NCBI GenBank assembly: GCA_965203565.1
Contig: OZ241896.1
Location: forward strand, 3,162,001 to 3,226,000
Direction: 5' to 3'
Length of the DNA stretch: 64,000 nucleotides
Origin: JAAXGX01 sp965203565
GTDB lineage: Bacteria > Acidobacteriota > Vicinamibacteria > Vicinamibacterales > UBA8438
Part shown: positions 1 to 11,995 of the stretch, one piece after another
Layout: the number at the start of each line of letters is the position of its first letter
Position numbering within the stretch: position 1 is the first letter of the stretch
Made by a program: the position numbers and the translations under genes
Notes under the pieces: model-generated
The model's input: only the letters and a program-made list of their open reading frames with translations
Told to the model about the DNA's origin: nothing
Database searches by the model: none

Positions 1-1156
1 CGGGGTAGGTCGGAACGCCCGGCCCCTGGGGCGTCTGGATCGGGCCGCCGCTGTCGTCGAGCCCGCTCGCCCAGTTGATCCGCACGAACGGATGCCCGGC
101 CAGGAACCGGCCGGTCACCCGGTCGAGCACGTAGAAGAAGCCGTTGCGGTTGGCCCAGAGCATCGCCTTGACGGTCGCGCCGCCGACGTCGAGGTCGGCG
201 AGAACCGGAATCTGGACCGCGTCGTAGTCGTACCGGTCACCCGGCGTGAACTGGAAGTGCCAGTCGAGCTCGCCGGTGTCGGCGTCGAGCGCCACGACCG
301 AGCTGGCGTACAGGTTGTCGCCCGGCCGCTGGTAGTACGCATAGTCGGGGCCCGGGTTGCCGACGCCCCAGAACGTCAGGTTCGTCTCCGGATCGTACGA
401 GCCGGTCAGCCAGACCGCGGCGCCCCCGGTCTTCCAGGCGTCCGGGTCGCAGTGCTCCATCTCGGGCGCGCACGGCTCCCACGTCTCGTGCCCCGGCTCG
501 CCGGGCGCCGGGATGGTGTGGAAGCGCCAGACCTCCTCGCCGGTCCGCACGTCGTAGGCGGCGATGAAGCCGCGAATTCCCATGTCGCCGCCCGACGTGC
601 CGACGATCGCCTTGCCGCCCGCCACGAGCGGCGCGTGGGTGATCGCGTATCCGTAGGACGGGTCCGCCGCCTGGGCCTTCCAGAGCGGACCGCCGCTCTT
701 CGCGTCGACCGCCACGACCATCGCATCGACCGTCCCCATGATCAACGTGTCGCCGGCGATGGCCAGACCGCGGTTGCTGAATCCGCAGCACGGCCGCGCC
801 TCGGGCGACGGCGCGTGCTCGTACACCCAGAACACGCGCCCGGTCCGGGCGTCGAGCGCCACGACGTCGTTGGGCGGCTGGGTGAGGTACATGATCCCGT
901 CGACCACCAGCGGCGTCGCCTGGAAGTAGTGCGCCGTCCGGGACTGGAACACCCACTTCATCTCCAGGTCGCCGACGTTGTCCGGGCCGATCCGGTCGAG
1001 CGCGCTGTGGCGCCGGCTCGCGTAGGTCCCGGAGTAGGTCAGCCAGTTGTGCGGCTCGGCGGCGGCGTTGACCAGCCGCTCCGCGGTGACCTGCCCACGG
1101 ACAGGAGCGGACGCGAGACAGACGAGCGCGGCGGAGGCGATCAGTCGTCGGGTCAT
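1..1156 (-). CDS. PQQ-dependent alcohol dehydrogenase (partial, C-terminus off window)
   Basis: The protein begins with a signal peptide (MTRRLIASASAALVCLASAP) and continues as a quinoprotein beta-propeller, with repeated segments of the form ALDARTGRVFW, AVDAKSGGPLWK, AYDVRTGEEVWRF and ALDADTGELDW. A vicinal Cys pair occurs in EARPCCGFSNRG, as in the PQQ methanol/ethanol dehydrogenase family. It is expected to oxidise alcohols in the periplasm and pass electrons to a cytochrome c. The next gene upstream encodes a dihaem cytochrome and overlaps it by ATGA, which supports a functional pair. Only about 385 residues are visible; the reading frame is open at the window edge. The exact substrate cannot be told. 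Confidence 0.88.
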   Translation of the reverse strand, partial: MTRRLIASAALVCLASAPVRGQVTAERLVNAAAEPHNWLTYSGTYASRRHSALDRIGPDNVGDLEMKWVFQSRTAHYFQATPLVVDGIMYLTQPPNDVVALDARTGRVFWVYEHAPSPEARPCCGFSNRGLAIAGDTLIMGTVDAMVVAVDAKSGGPLWKAQAADPSYGYAITHAPLVAGGKAIVGTSGGDMGIRGFIAAYDVRTGEEVWRFHTIPAPGEPGHETWEPCAPEMEHCDPDAWKTGGAAVWLTGSYDPETNLTFWGVGNPGPDYAYYQRPGDNLYASSVVALDADTGELDWHFQFTPGDRYDYDAVQIPVLADLDVGGATVKAMLWANRNGFFYVLDRVTGRFLAGHPFVRINWASGLDDSGGPIQTPQGPGVPTYP

Positions 1157-1962
1157 TGCGCCACCAGTCCCTTCAGCGTCACGAGATACGCCAGCAGGTC
1201 GGCCAGCTCGTCCGCGCCGAGCGTCTCGGCGTACGACGGCATCGGCGACGTCTCCAGCACGGTCAGCTCCCGCAGGTTCGCCTTGTCCAGCGAGACGAGC
1301 CGCTCCCGCGCATCGAAGATCTGGACCGTGTAGGTGTCCTCGTTCAGACGCCGGCCGGTGATCGTCTCGCCGTCCCGCGTCACCGCCCGCATCGGACGGT
1401 TCGACGGCAGCATCGAGCCGGTCGGATCGAGCAGCGTCTCCCGGAGCGACCCGGCGCCGCGGACGGCGCCGATCGACGTCAGATCGGGCCCCAGCCGCGA
1501 GCCGCGTCCCGCCACCCGGTGACAGCGCGCGCAGTCGCCCTTGCCCTCGAAGATCGCCCGGCCGCGCGCGGCGTCGCCCAGGGTGACGACGCCGCCGTCG
1601 TAGTCGCGCATGTTCCGGACGTACGCGATCAGGGCGACCAGGTCGGCGTCGGCGTAGTCGCCGGGCGGCATCGCCGTGCCGGGGACGCCCTGCGTCAGGA
1701 TGCGCCGGAAGTTCTGGTCGGTCGACGCCCGCCGGAGCTGCCCGCTCTTCAGGTTGACGCCGGCGACGCCGTCGCCGTCCGAGCCGTGGCAGCCCGAGCA
1801 GAACTCGCCGTAGAGCTGCGCGCCGCGCTCGACGTCGGCCCGCGCATACTCCACGCCGTGCTCCTGCGCCGCCGGCGCCGCCCCGGCGCGCCCCGGCGCG
1901 CCCGCCGCCAGCGCCGCCGCGGCGGACCACGTGAGCAACGGACGCATCGATTGGCGGAGCAT
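1153..1962 (-). CDS. Dihaem c-type cytochrome, partner of PQQ dehydrogenase
   Basis: This 269-residue exported protein has an N-terminal signal (MLRQSMRPLLTWSAAAALAAG) and two CxxCH haem-binding motifs, CSGCH near residue 54 and CARCH near residue 142. It therefore looks like two fused cytochrome c domains. A later segment (TVQIFDARERLVSLDKANLR) is typical of cytochromes attached to PQQ dehydrogenases. Its stop codon overlaps the start of the dehydrogenase gene in an ATGA junction, implying co-translation, and it is the likely electron acceptor. I chose the ATG at 1962; an in-frame ATG at 1947 is an alternative. The reading frame stays open far upstream, but that is antisense-type coding noise in high-GC DNA. 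Confidence 0.88.
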   Translation of the reverse strand: MLRQSMRPLLTWSAAAALAAGAPGRAGAAPAAQEHGVEYARADVERGAQLYGEFCSGCHGSDGDGVAGVNLKSGQLRRASTDQNFRRILTQGVPGTAMPPGDYADADLVALIAYVRNMRDYDGGVVTLGDAARGRAIFEGKGDCARCHRVAGRGSRLGPDLTSIGAVRGAGSLRETLLDPTGSMLPSNRPMRAVTRDGETITGRRLNEDTYTVQIFDARERLVSLDKANLRELTVLETSPMPSYAETLGADELADLLAYLVTLKGLVAQ

Positions 1963-2009
1963 CGACAGACGACGGGAGGGGCGATTATCGTGACGACGCG
2001 GCGTTTCTG

Positions 2010-2636
2010 TCAATGCAGAAGCCCGACGAGCGCCGCCCGGAGCGCGTCGACCCCGTCGCCCGTCCGGCTCGACACCGGCAGGACCTCGCGCCCGATCGCC
2101 GCCGCGTGGTCGCGCAGGGCCTGCCGGCGCGCCGCCCGCGAGATCCGGTCCCCCTTGGCCGCCGCGACGATCAGACGGCAGCGCTCGGCCAGCCATGCCG
2201 CCGCCGCTCGATCGAGCGGCAGGCCCGGGTGTCGGACGTCCACCACCAGCAGCGCGCCGGCCAGCCGCCACCCGCCGGCGCGTGGCGGCGATCGCGCCGG
2301 CTCGGCCAGCGCCGCGAACAGCCTGCCGGTCAGCTCGCCGAACTCGCGCCGCGCCCGGTCGCCGCCCCGCGCGTACCCGTACCCCGGCAGGTCGAGGAAG
2401 GCGGCATTCACGGCGCCGCGCGCGCCGGCGGCGACGCGGGCGCGGTACACGTTGATCAGGCGCGTCGTGCCGGGTTTCGCGCCGGCGCGCGCGGCCCGCC
2501 GCCGCAGCAGGGCGTTGACGAGACTCGACTTGCCGACGTTGGAGCGCCCGGCGAGCACTATCGCGTCGCCGCCGCCGGCCGGAAGCGCGCCGCCGGCGGC
2601 GACGCTGGTGACGAACTCTCCGCTGAGGACCTTCAC
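2010..2636 (-). CDS. engB: Ribosome biogenesis GTPase EngB/YsxC
   Basis: A 208-residue TRAFAC GTPase. The G1 P-loop GRSNVGKSS lies at about residues 30-38, the Thr of switch I falls in KPGTTR, G3 is DLPGYGYA, and G4 is a variant (AAKGDRIS in place of TKxD). These features and the short length identify the YihA/YsxC/EngB family, which assists assembly of the large ribosomal subunit. The start is GTG at 2636. It sits 54 bp downstream of lon in the same orientation, so it may be the last gene of the clpP-clpX-lon transcript. Confidence 0.93.
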   Translation of the reverse strand: MKVLSGEFVTSVAAGGALPAGGGDAIVLAGRSNVGKSSLVNALLRRRAARAGAKPGTTRLINVYRARVAAGARGAVNAAFLDLPGYGYARGGDRARREFGELTGRLFAALAEPARSPPRAGGWRLAGALLVVDVRHPGLPLDRAAAAWLAERCRLIVAAAKGDRISRAARRQALRDHAAAIGREVLPVSSRTGDGVDALRAALVGLLH

Positions 2637-2690
2637 GACGCGCCCGTGCGCGCGGGACGCCGGACCGCTGCGCGCCGCCCGGGTTGGCGG

Positions 2691-5072
<2,382 letters not shown>

Positions 5073-5073
5073 T

Positions 5074-6324
<1,251 letters not shown>

Positions 6325-6339
6325 GTACGAACCGCCGCG

Positions 6340-6942
6340 CTATCCGCGCCGCTCGATCACCTGGTCAATGATACCGTATTCGCGGCTCTGCTCCGCGCTC
6401 ATGATGTAGTCGCGCTCGGTGTCCTCCGCGATCCGCTCGAGCGGCTGCCCGGTGTGCGACGCGAGGATCCCGTTCAGCCGCGCGCGCATCCGCAGGATCT
6501 CCTTCGCGTGGATGTCGATGTCGGTCGCCTGGCCTCCGAGGCCGGTCATGAGCGGCTGGTGGATGACGATGCGGGAGTTGGGGAGCGAGAACCGCTTCCC
6601 CTTCGCGCCCGCGCCCAGCAGCACCGCGGCCATCGACGCCGCCTGGCCGATGCAGTACGTCTGCACGTCCGGCTTGATGAACTGCATGGTGTCGTAGATG
6701 GCGAACCCGGCGGAGATCGATCCGCCGGGGCTGTTCAGGTACAGCAGGATGTCGCGGTCCGGGTCCTCCGCCTCCAGGAACAGCATCTGCGCGATCACCA
6801 GATTGGCCAGCCCGTCGTCGATCGGCGAGCCGATGAAGACGATGCTGTCCTTGAGCAGCCGCGAGAAGATGTCGTACGCGCGCTCTCCCCGGTTGGTCTG
6901 CTCGACCACCATCGGAACGAGCTGCATCTGCGAACGGGGCAT
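6340..6942 (-). CDS. clpP: ATP-dependent Clp protease proteolytic subunit ClpP
   Basis: About 200 residues, a standard ClpP. The catalytic Ser is in GQAASMAA (about residue 103) and the His in IHQPL (about residue 128), followed by the acidic residue of the triad. The family's N-terminal segment MQLVPMVVEQTNRGERAYD is present. I placed the start at the ATG at 6942, which fits the usual N-terminus; an in-frame GTG at 6987 would add 15 residues that look non-conserved. It forms the barrel-shaped protease core used by ClpX and by ClpA (59351-61735) in this window. Confidence 0.95.
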   Translation of the reverse strand: MPRSQMQLVPMVVEQTNRGERAYDIFSRLLKDSIVFIGSPIDDGLANLVIAQMLFLEAEDPDRDILLYLNSPGGSISAGFAIYDTMQFIKPDVQTYCIGQAASMAAVLLGAGAKGKRFSLPNSRIVIHQPLMTGLGGQATDIDIHAKEILRMRARLNGILASHTGQPLERIAEDTERDYIMSAEQSREYGIIDQVIERRG

Positions 6943-7006
6943 CTCGATCCCGGTTTCGGCCGCCGACGCGCGAGCCTGCAGGGTCACGGCGGCCGTGGCG
7001 CGCCTA

Positions 7007-7078
7007 GCGCCCTCCTCACGCCTTGTCAGCCGGGCGCCTCGCCGCTCTCGGCGCGACGCGGGGTTCCACCACGGGCTG
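7007..7078. repeat. Half-copy of a dispersed palindromic element (MITE-like)
   Basis: These 72 bases match 32350-32421 at 67 of 72 positions. They end in the same terminal sequence (CCACGGGCTG, or CAGCCCGTGGTGGAA read on the other strand) seen at the ends of the IS at 24303-25772. Only the right half of the full palindromic unit at 32265-32421 is present; no matching left terminus lies toward clpP. It fills most of the clpP-tig gap. Confidence 0.75.
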
Positions 7079-7111
7079 CTGGAGGAGCGTCAGGGCGGCG
7101 GGGGCTCGCGA

Positions 7112-8410
7112 TCACGCGGTGACGATCGTAGCATGCGCCAGCACGAAGTCAATCGCCTTCTCCCGCCGTATCCCGGCGGCCAGCGCCGCGACGCCTCCCT
7201 CCTTCTCGATCAGGGCGCGCATGGCCGCCGCGCTGCGCCCGTCGCGTTCGGCCAGCCGCGCGATCCGTCGATCGATCTCGTCTCCGGCCGCCTCGATCCG
7301 CTCCAGCCGCGCGATCTCGTCGAGCGCCAGGGTGCTCTTCACCGCGCCGGCCGCCGGCTCGCGCTGCGTGTCGCGGAACGCCTCCCAGTCGAGACCGGCG
7401 CGCCGCGGATCGATCCGCTGCGCGGCGAGCTGGGCGGCGAGGCTCTCGGCCCGGCGGTCGAGCTCGCGGGCCACCAGCGTCTCGGGAACCTCGTCCGGCA
7501 TCCGCGACGCAAGCTGCTTCAGCAGGTCGTCCCGCATCCGGCGGCCGGTCTCGCGCGCGGCGTCGGCCCGCAGCTCCTCGGCCACCCGTTCCCGCAGCGC
7601 GTCGAGCGTGTCGCAGCCGCTCACGCCGCGCGCGAACGCGTCGTCGAGGGCGGGCGGCACGCGCTGGTGAACGCCGGTCACGCGCACGTCGTACTCGACC
7701 TCCGCGCCCGCCGGCTCCGGCGCTTCGCCGCCGGCCGGGCGGGCGGCGCGGAACGTGGCCGTTCCGCCGACGCCGAGTCCGGCCACGTGCTCGTCGAAAC
7801 CGGGCGGATTCGCGGCGGCGCCGATCTCGATCCGTACGCCGGCGCGCCGGTCCGGCGCGGGGGACGGCCCGGACGCGCCGGGCGGCGGCGCGATGCGGCG
7901 CGTCAGGTCCACGGTCACGACGTCGCCCGCCGCCGCGCCGCGGCCTTCGACCGGTTCGGATCGCGCCGCGCGCTGACGCAGCCGGTCGAGGGCGTCCGAC
8001 ACGTCCACGTCGGTGACGTGGATCGGCGTGCGGCGCACGGTCAACCCGCGGTACTCGATCACGCCGACCGGCGGCAGCGTCTCGAACGTCGCCGTGAACG
8101 TGAGCGGGCGTCCTTCGTCTATCTCGACGTCGCGGACGGCCGGCGCGTCGAGCGGCTCGACGCCGCGCTCGCGCAACGCCTCGGCGACCGCCTTCTCGAC
8201 CAGCGCCTGCGCGGCCTCCTCCAGGAGGCGCCCGCGCATCCGCTGCCGGACCAGCCGAACCGGCGCCTTCCCCGGCCGGAACCCCGGCACGCGGACCGAC
8301 CGCCGGTAACGCTGCGACAGCCGCTCGATTTCGAGATCGACGTCGGCGGAGGGCACCTCGACGGCGACGCTCTTGCGGGTGGCGCCGAGGTCGGTGAACT
8401 CCGCTTTCAT
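7112..8410 (-). CDS. tig: Trigger factor, ribosome-associated chaperone
   Basis: A 432-residue trigger factor. The N-terminal ribosome-binding domain carries the signature loop GFRPGKAP near residue 45. A central FKBP-like PPIase region follows (GDVVTVDLTRRI, with a divergent active site), then a helical C-terminal domain. It binds nascent chains at the ribosome exit tunnel. The ATG at 8410 lies only 8 nt after the 3' CCA of tRNA-Leu, so no normal leader with a Shine-Dalgarno site separates them. The gene precedes clpP, clpX and lon on the same strand, a common association. Confidence 0.93.
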   Translation of the reverse strand: MKAEFTDLGATRKSVAVEVPSADVDLEIERLSQRYRRSVRVPGFRPGKAPVRLVRQRMRGRLLEEAAQALVEKAVAEALRERGVEPLDAPAVRDVEIDEGRPLTFTATFETLPPVGVIEYRGLTVRRTPIHVTDVDVSDALDRLRQRAARSEPVEGRGAAAGDVVTVDLTRRIAPPPGASGPSPAPDRRAGVRIEIGAAANPPGFDEHVAGLGVGGTATFRAARPAGGEAPEPAGAEVEYDVRVTGVHQRVPPALDDAFARGVSGCDTLDALRERVAEELRADAARETGRRMRDDLLKQLASRMPDEVPETLVARELDRRAESLAAQLAAQRIDPRRAGLDWEAFRDTQREPAAGAVKSTLALDEIARLERIEAAGDEIDRRIARLAERDGRSAAAMRALIEKEGGVAALAAGIRREKAIDFVLAHATIVTA

Positions 8411-8418
8411 GGAGATGC

Positions 8419-8505
8419 TGGTGCGAAAGGGGGGATTCGAACCCCCAAGGCCCTGCGGCCACCGGATCCTAAATCCGGCGCGTCTGCCAGTTCCGCCACT
8501 TTCGC
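8419..8505 (-). tRNA. tRNA-Leu (anticodon UAG)
   Basis: Read on the minus strand, an 87-nt class II tRNA folds from GCGAAAG at the 5' end to CTTTCGC plus A and an encoded CCA at the 3' end. The D-arm is TGGCGGAACTGGCAGACGC-like. The anticodon stem-loop CCGGATTTAGGATCCGG has TAG as anticodon, followed by a long variable arm and the T-arm GGGGGTTCGAATCCCCC. The 5' end is at 8505, and the CCA covers 8421-8419. Confidence 0.96.
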
Positions 8506-8578
8506 GGCGTCCGCGACGCGGCGCCTGTAACCCTAGCACACCTGCCGGCCGCGACTTCCTGTACCATGATCGCCGTCC

Positions 8579-9931
8579 ATGGACGATCCGCAGACCGGCG
8601 ACGGCGGCGGCGTGGACCGCGCCGCCGTCATCCGCGCGTACCGCGAGAACCGCGCCCGCACCGCGGCGCTGTTCGCGCTGATCGACGCCGACGCGTACTA
8701 CGAGCGGCCGATCCCGCTCCGGCGCCCCGCCGTCTTCTACGAAGGGCACATCCCCGCGTTCAGCGTCAACTGCTTCCTCAAGAAGGGGCTCGGCCGGCCC
8801 GGCATCGACGCCGGCCTGGAGCGGCTGTTCGCCCGCGGCATCGATCCGGACGACCTGCAGGCGGCGGCCGGCGACGCCCTCGACGCCTGGCCGGACCGCG
8901 CCGCGGTGCGGCGGTACGCGCGCGCCGCCGACGCGGCGATCCTCGACGCGCTGGAGACCGCGGTCATCGCCGGCGACGCCAACCCGGTGCTCCGCCGCGG
9001 ACAGGGCGTCTTCACGATGATCGAGCACGAGGTGATGCACCAGGAGACGCTGCTGTACATGTGGCGGCGCCTGCCGGCCGAGCGGAAGCGCCGTCCCGCG
9101 GACGCCGACCCGGTGGTGGACGGAGCCGTCCCGGAGCGGACCATGGCGCGCGTGCCGGCCGGACGCGCCACGCTGGGCAGCGGGATCGACGAGATCCCGT
9201 TCGGATGGGACAACGAGTTCCCCGCCTGCGTCGTCGACGAGGTCCCGGCGTTCGAGATCGAGCTCCACAACGTCACGAACCAGGACTACCTGGCGTTCGT
9301 CGAAGCGGGCGGTTACGCGGACCGCGGCCTCTGGACGCCCGGCGCGTGGCGGCGGCGGCAGGAGGCGGACCGCCGGCATCCGCTGTTCTGGGAGCGGCGG
9401 GACGGCCGGTGGTTCTGGCGCGGGACGTTCGAGTCGATCCCGCTTCCGATGGCCTGGCCGGTCTGGGTGACGCACGACGAGGCGGCGGCCTACGCGGCCT
9501 GGAAAGGGCTGCGCCTGCCGACCGAGGCGGAGTTCCACCGGGCGGCGTACGGCGCGCCCGGCGGCGCGGAGCGGGCGCATCCGTGGGGCGAAGCCGAGCC
9601 CGACGAGACCCGCGGCAACTTCGACTTCCGGCATTGGGACCCGGTCCCGGCCGGGTCGTATCCGGCCGGCGCCAGCGCGTGGGGGGTGCACGACCTGGTC
9701 GGCAACGGATGGGAGTGGACGTCGACCCCGTTCCGCGGGTTCCCCGGCTTCCGGGCGATGGCGTCGTATCCGGAGTATTCGGCCGACTTCTTCGACGACG
9801 ACCACGTGGTGGTCAAGGGCGCGTCGCCGGCGACCGGCCGCGGCCTGATCCGGCGCAGCTTCCGGAACTGGTTCCGGCCGCACTACCCGTACATATACGC
9901 CGCGTTCCGGTGCGCGCGCAGCGTCCACTGA
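8579..9931 (+). CDS. egtB: Ergothioneine biosynthesis sulfoxide synthase EgtB
   Basis: A 450-residue protein with the EgtB layout: an N-terminal DinB-like four-helix domain with the iron-ligand motif HEVMHQE (about residues 150-156) and an earlier His in YEGHIPAF, then a C-terminal formylglycine-generating-enzyme fold (PVWVTHDEAAAYAAWKGLRLPTEAEFH; GNGWEWT). EgtB is a non-haem iron enzyme that joins trimethylhistidine (hercynine) to a thiol donor with oxygen. egtD follows 5 nt later. No egtA, egtC or egtE is visible nearby, so the remaining steps lie elsewhere or use cysteine directly. Confidence 0.93.
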   Translation: MDDPQTGDGGGVDRAAVIRAYRENRARTAALFALIDADAYYERPIPLRRPAVFYEGHIPAFSVNCFLKKGLGRPGIDAGLERLFARGIDPDDLQAAAGDALDAWPDRAAVRRYARAADAAILDALETAVIAGDANPVLRRGQGVFTMIEHEVMHQETLLYMWRRLPAERKRRPADADPVVDGAVPERTMARVPAGRATLGSGIDEIPFGWDNEFPACVVDEVPAFEIELHNVTNQDYLAFVEAGGYADRGLWTPGAWRRRQEADRRHPLFWERRDGRWFWRGTFESIPLPMAWPVWVTHDEAAAYAAWKGLRLPTEAEFHRAAYGAPGGAERAHPWGEAEPDETRGNFDFRHWDPVPAGSYPAGASAWGVHDLVGNGWEWTSTPFRGFPGFRAMASYPEYSADFFDDDHVVVKGASPATGRGLIRRSFRNWFRPHYPYIYAAFRCARSVH

Positions 9932-9936
9932 GCCGG

Positions 9937-10914
9937 ATGCCGGAATCCCCGAGCCCTGCGGCGGCGCTCGACGTCGATCCGACGACAGAATTCGCGCAGG
10001 ACGTGGCCGACGGCCTGGCGCGCAGCCCCAAGCAGCTTCCGGCGAAATACCTGTACGACGCGCTCGGGTCCCGCCTGTTCGAGGCGATCTGCGAACTGCC
10101 GTGGTACACCATCACGCGCAGCGAGCACGCGCTGCTGGCGGCCCACGCCGACGCCATCATGTCGGGCGCCGGGGGCTGCGGCGCCATCGTGGAGCTGGGC
10201 TGCGGGAGCGGGGCGAAGCTCTCCGTGCTGCTGTCGGCGACGGACGGGCGCGCCACCGACGTCCATCTCGTCGACGTCTCGGCGGCGGCGCTGGCGCAGT
10301 CGGCGCAGACGCTGGCCCGCCACCGCCGCGCGACGCTCTTCCCGCACCGGTCCACCTACGAGGCCGGCCTCCGGAAGGCGTTGCGGTCCGGCGCCCCGGG
10401 GCGCGCGCTCGTGCTGCTGCTCGGCTCGAACGTCGGCAACCTCTCGCCCGAGGAGGCCGACCGGTTCCTGCGGGAGGTCCGGGACCAGTGCCGGCCCGGC
10501 GACCGGCTGCTCCTCGGCGCGGACCTCGTCAAGCCGGAGCCGGCCCTCCTGCTGGCGTACGACGATCCGGTCGGCGTCACCGCGGCGTTCAACAAGAACC
10601 TGCTGGCGCGCCTGAACCGCGAGCTCGACGCCGACTTCGACCTGGGCCTGTTCGAGCACCGGGTGCTGTGGAACGCCCCGGCTTCGCGCATCGAGGTTCA
10701 CCTCGAAAGCCTCGCCGAGCAGCTCGTCTGCGTCCGGGGCGCGGGATGCTGCGTCACCTTCGACGCGGGGGAGCGGATCTGGACCGAGAGCGTCCACAAG
10801 TACGATCCGGACGGGATCGTCGCCATGGGCGCGCGCGCCGGCTTCGCGCGCCGGGCGCAGTGGATCGAGCCGGAATCCCGTTTCGCCCTGACCCTGTTCG
10901 AACGCGAGTCATGA
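9937..10914 (+). CDS. egtD: L-histidine N-alpha-methyltransferase EgtD
   Basis: A 325-residue SAM-dependent methyltransferase with motif I in VELGCGSGAKLSVLL and the family's N-terminal block (LPAKYLYDALGSRLFEAICELPWYTITRSE). A conserved stretch LLLGADLVKPEPALLLAYDD and a C-terminal WTESVHKY are also present. It makes hercynine, the substrate of EgtB. The ATG at 9937 follows the egtB stop by 5 nt. Its own stop overlaps the next gene in an ATGA junction, so the three genes form an operon. Confidence 0.94.
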   Translation: MPESPSPAAALDVDPTTEFAQDVADGLARSPKQLPAKYLYDALGSRLFEAICELPWYTITRSEHALLAAHADAIMSGAGGCGAIVELGCGSGAKLSVLLSATDGRATDVHLVDVSAAALAQSAQTLARHRRATLFPHRSTYEAGLRKALRSGAPGRALVLLLGSNVGNLSPEEADRFLREVRDQCRPGDRLLLGADLVKPEPALLLAYDDPVGVTAAFNKNLLARLNRELDADFDLGLFEHRVLWNAPASRIEVHLESLAEQLVCVRGAGCCVTFDAGERIWTESVHKYDPDGIVAMGARAGFARRAQWIEPESRFALTLFERES

Positions 10915-11969
10915 GCGACGATCAGCATCCGTACGCCGACGCCGGCATCCGGTTCCTGGTCGCGGCGGCCTGCCTGGTCGTCGTCGTGGCGGGGCTGCGG
11001 GCCGCCGCGCCGCTCGTCCTGCCGTTCCTCGTGGCGGTCTTCCTGGCGGTCATCAGCATCCCGCTGATGGGATGGCTCCAGCGGTGGCGCGTGCCGCGGC
11101 CGCTCGCGATCGTCTGCACCATCCTGACCGCGGCCGGCGTCGTCGGCGTGCTGGGTCTGGTGGCGAGCCGCGCCGTCACCGAGTTCGGCGACGTCGCGCC
11201 CCGCTACCAGGCCCGGCTGCAAGCCCTGCTGGAGTCCGGCCTGCAGCTGATCGGCGACGCCGGCCTGCCGATCCAGGAGTGGCGATCGCTCGACCTGCTG
11301 CCGGTCGGCGACGCGTTCGACCTGCTCGGCGGAACGCTGGGCGCCATCACGTCGTTCGCGTCGAACACCTTCCTGGTGCTGCTGACGGTCGTGTTCATCC
11401 TGATGGAGGCGGTCGGGTTCAGCGCCAAGCTGCGGACGGCGTTCGGCGACCGGGCGCTGGTCGGACCGCTCGACCGGATGACCGCGCAGGTGCAGCGCTA
11501 CCTGGTGATCAAGTCGTCGATCAGCGCCGTGACCGGGCTGATAATCGGCCTCTGGGTCGCCGCCTGGGGCCTCGACTTCGCGCTGCTGCTCGGACTGCTG
11601 GCGTTCATCCTGAACTTCATCCCCACGCTCGGATCGATCATCGCCGCGGCGCCGGCGGTGCTCCTGGCCACCTTGCAGTTCGGTCTCGCGCGCGCCGGGA
11701 TGATCGCGCTCGGCTACGTCGGCGTCAACGTCGTCTTCGGCAACGTCGTCGAGCCGATGCTGATGGGGCGGCGGCTCGGCCTGTCGACGCTGGTGGTGTT
11801 CGTCTCGCTCGTCTTCTGGGGGTGGGTGTGGGGGCCGGTCGGCATGCTGTTCTCGGTGCCGCTCACGATGGTGATCAAGATCGCCCTCGAGAACACCCGC
11901 GACTACCGGTGGGTGGCGGTGATGCTCGACGCCAACCCCGGCGCGCTGCCGCCGCCCCGGGCCGGGTAG
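10911..11969 (+). CDS. AI-2E/PerM family membrane transporter
   Basis: A 352-residue polytopic membrane protein. Two hydrophobic segments open it (FLVAAACLVVVVAGL; LVLPFLVAVFLAVISIPLM), and a soluble loop with amphipathic helices follows. A cluster of membrane spans comes next, including the family-typical LLGLLAFILNFIPTLGSIIAA and NVVFGNVVEPMLMGRRLGLSTLVVF. Members of this family export small molecules or ions; the substrate here is unknown. Overlap with egtD (ATGA) raises the possibility that it moves ergothioneine-related thiols, but that is only inference from position. Confidence 0.88.
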   Translation: MSDDQHPYADAGIRFLVAAACLVVVVAGLRAAAPLVLPFLVAVFLAVISIPLMGWLQRWRVPRPLAIVCTILTAAGVVGVLGLVASRAVTEFGDVAPRYQARLQALLESGLQLIGDAGLPIQEWRSLDLLPVGDAFDLLGGTLGAITSFASNTFLVLLTVVFILMEAVGFSAKLRTAFGDRALVGPLDRMTAQVQRYLVIKSSISAVTGLIIGLWVAAWGLDFALLLGLLAFILNFIPTLGSIIAAAPAVLLATLQFGLARAGMIALGYVGVNVVFGNVVEPMLMGRRLGLSTLVVFVSLVFWGWVWGPVGMLFSVPLTMVIKIALENTRDYRWVAVMLDANPGALPPPRAG

Positions 11970-11995
11970 CGGCCGGCCGGTCAGCCGCCGGCCGC
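11969..11995. terminator. GC-rich hairpin between convergent genes
   Basis: A perfect 9-bp inverted repeat (GCGGCCGGC / GCCGGCCGC) with a 9-nt loop spans the junction where the AI-2E family gene and the TerB-like gene converge. There is no T-run on either strand, so it is at best a weak bidirectional terminator. Confidence 0.35.

Noticed and set aside
8411..9928. Extension of the trigger factor frame upstream across the tRNA and egtB
   Set aside because: It runs through the tRNA gene and antisense to egtB; the trigger factor N-terminal domain starts at 8410.
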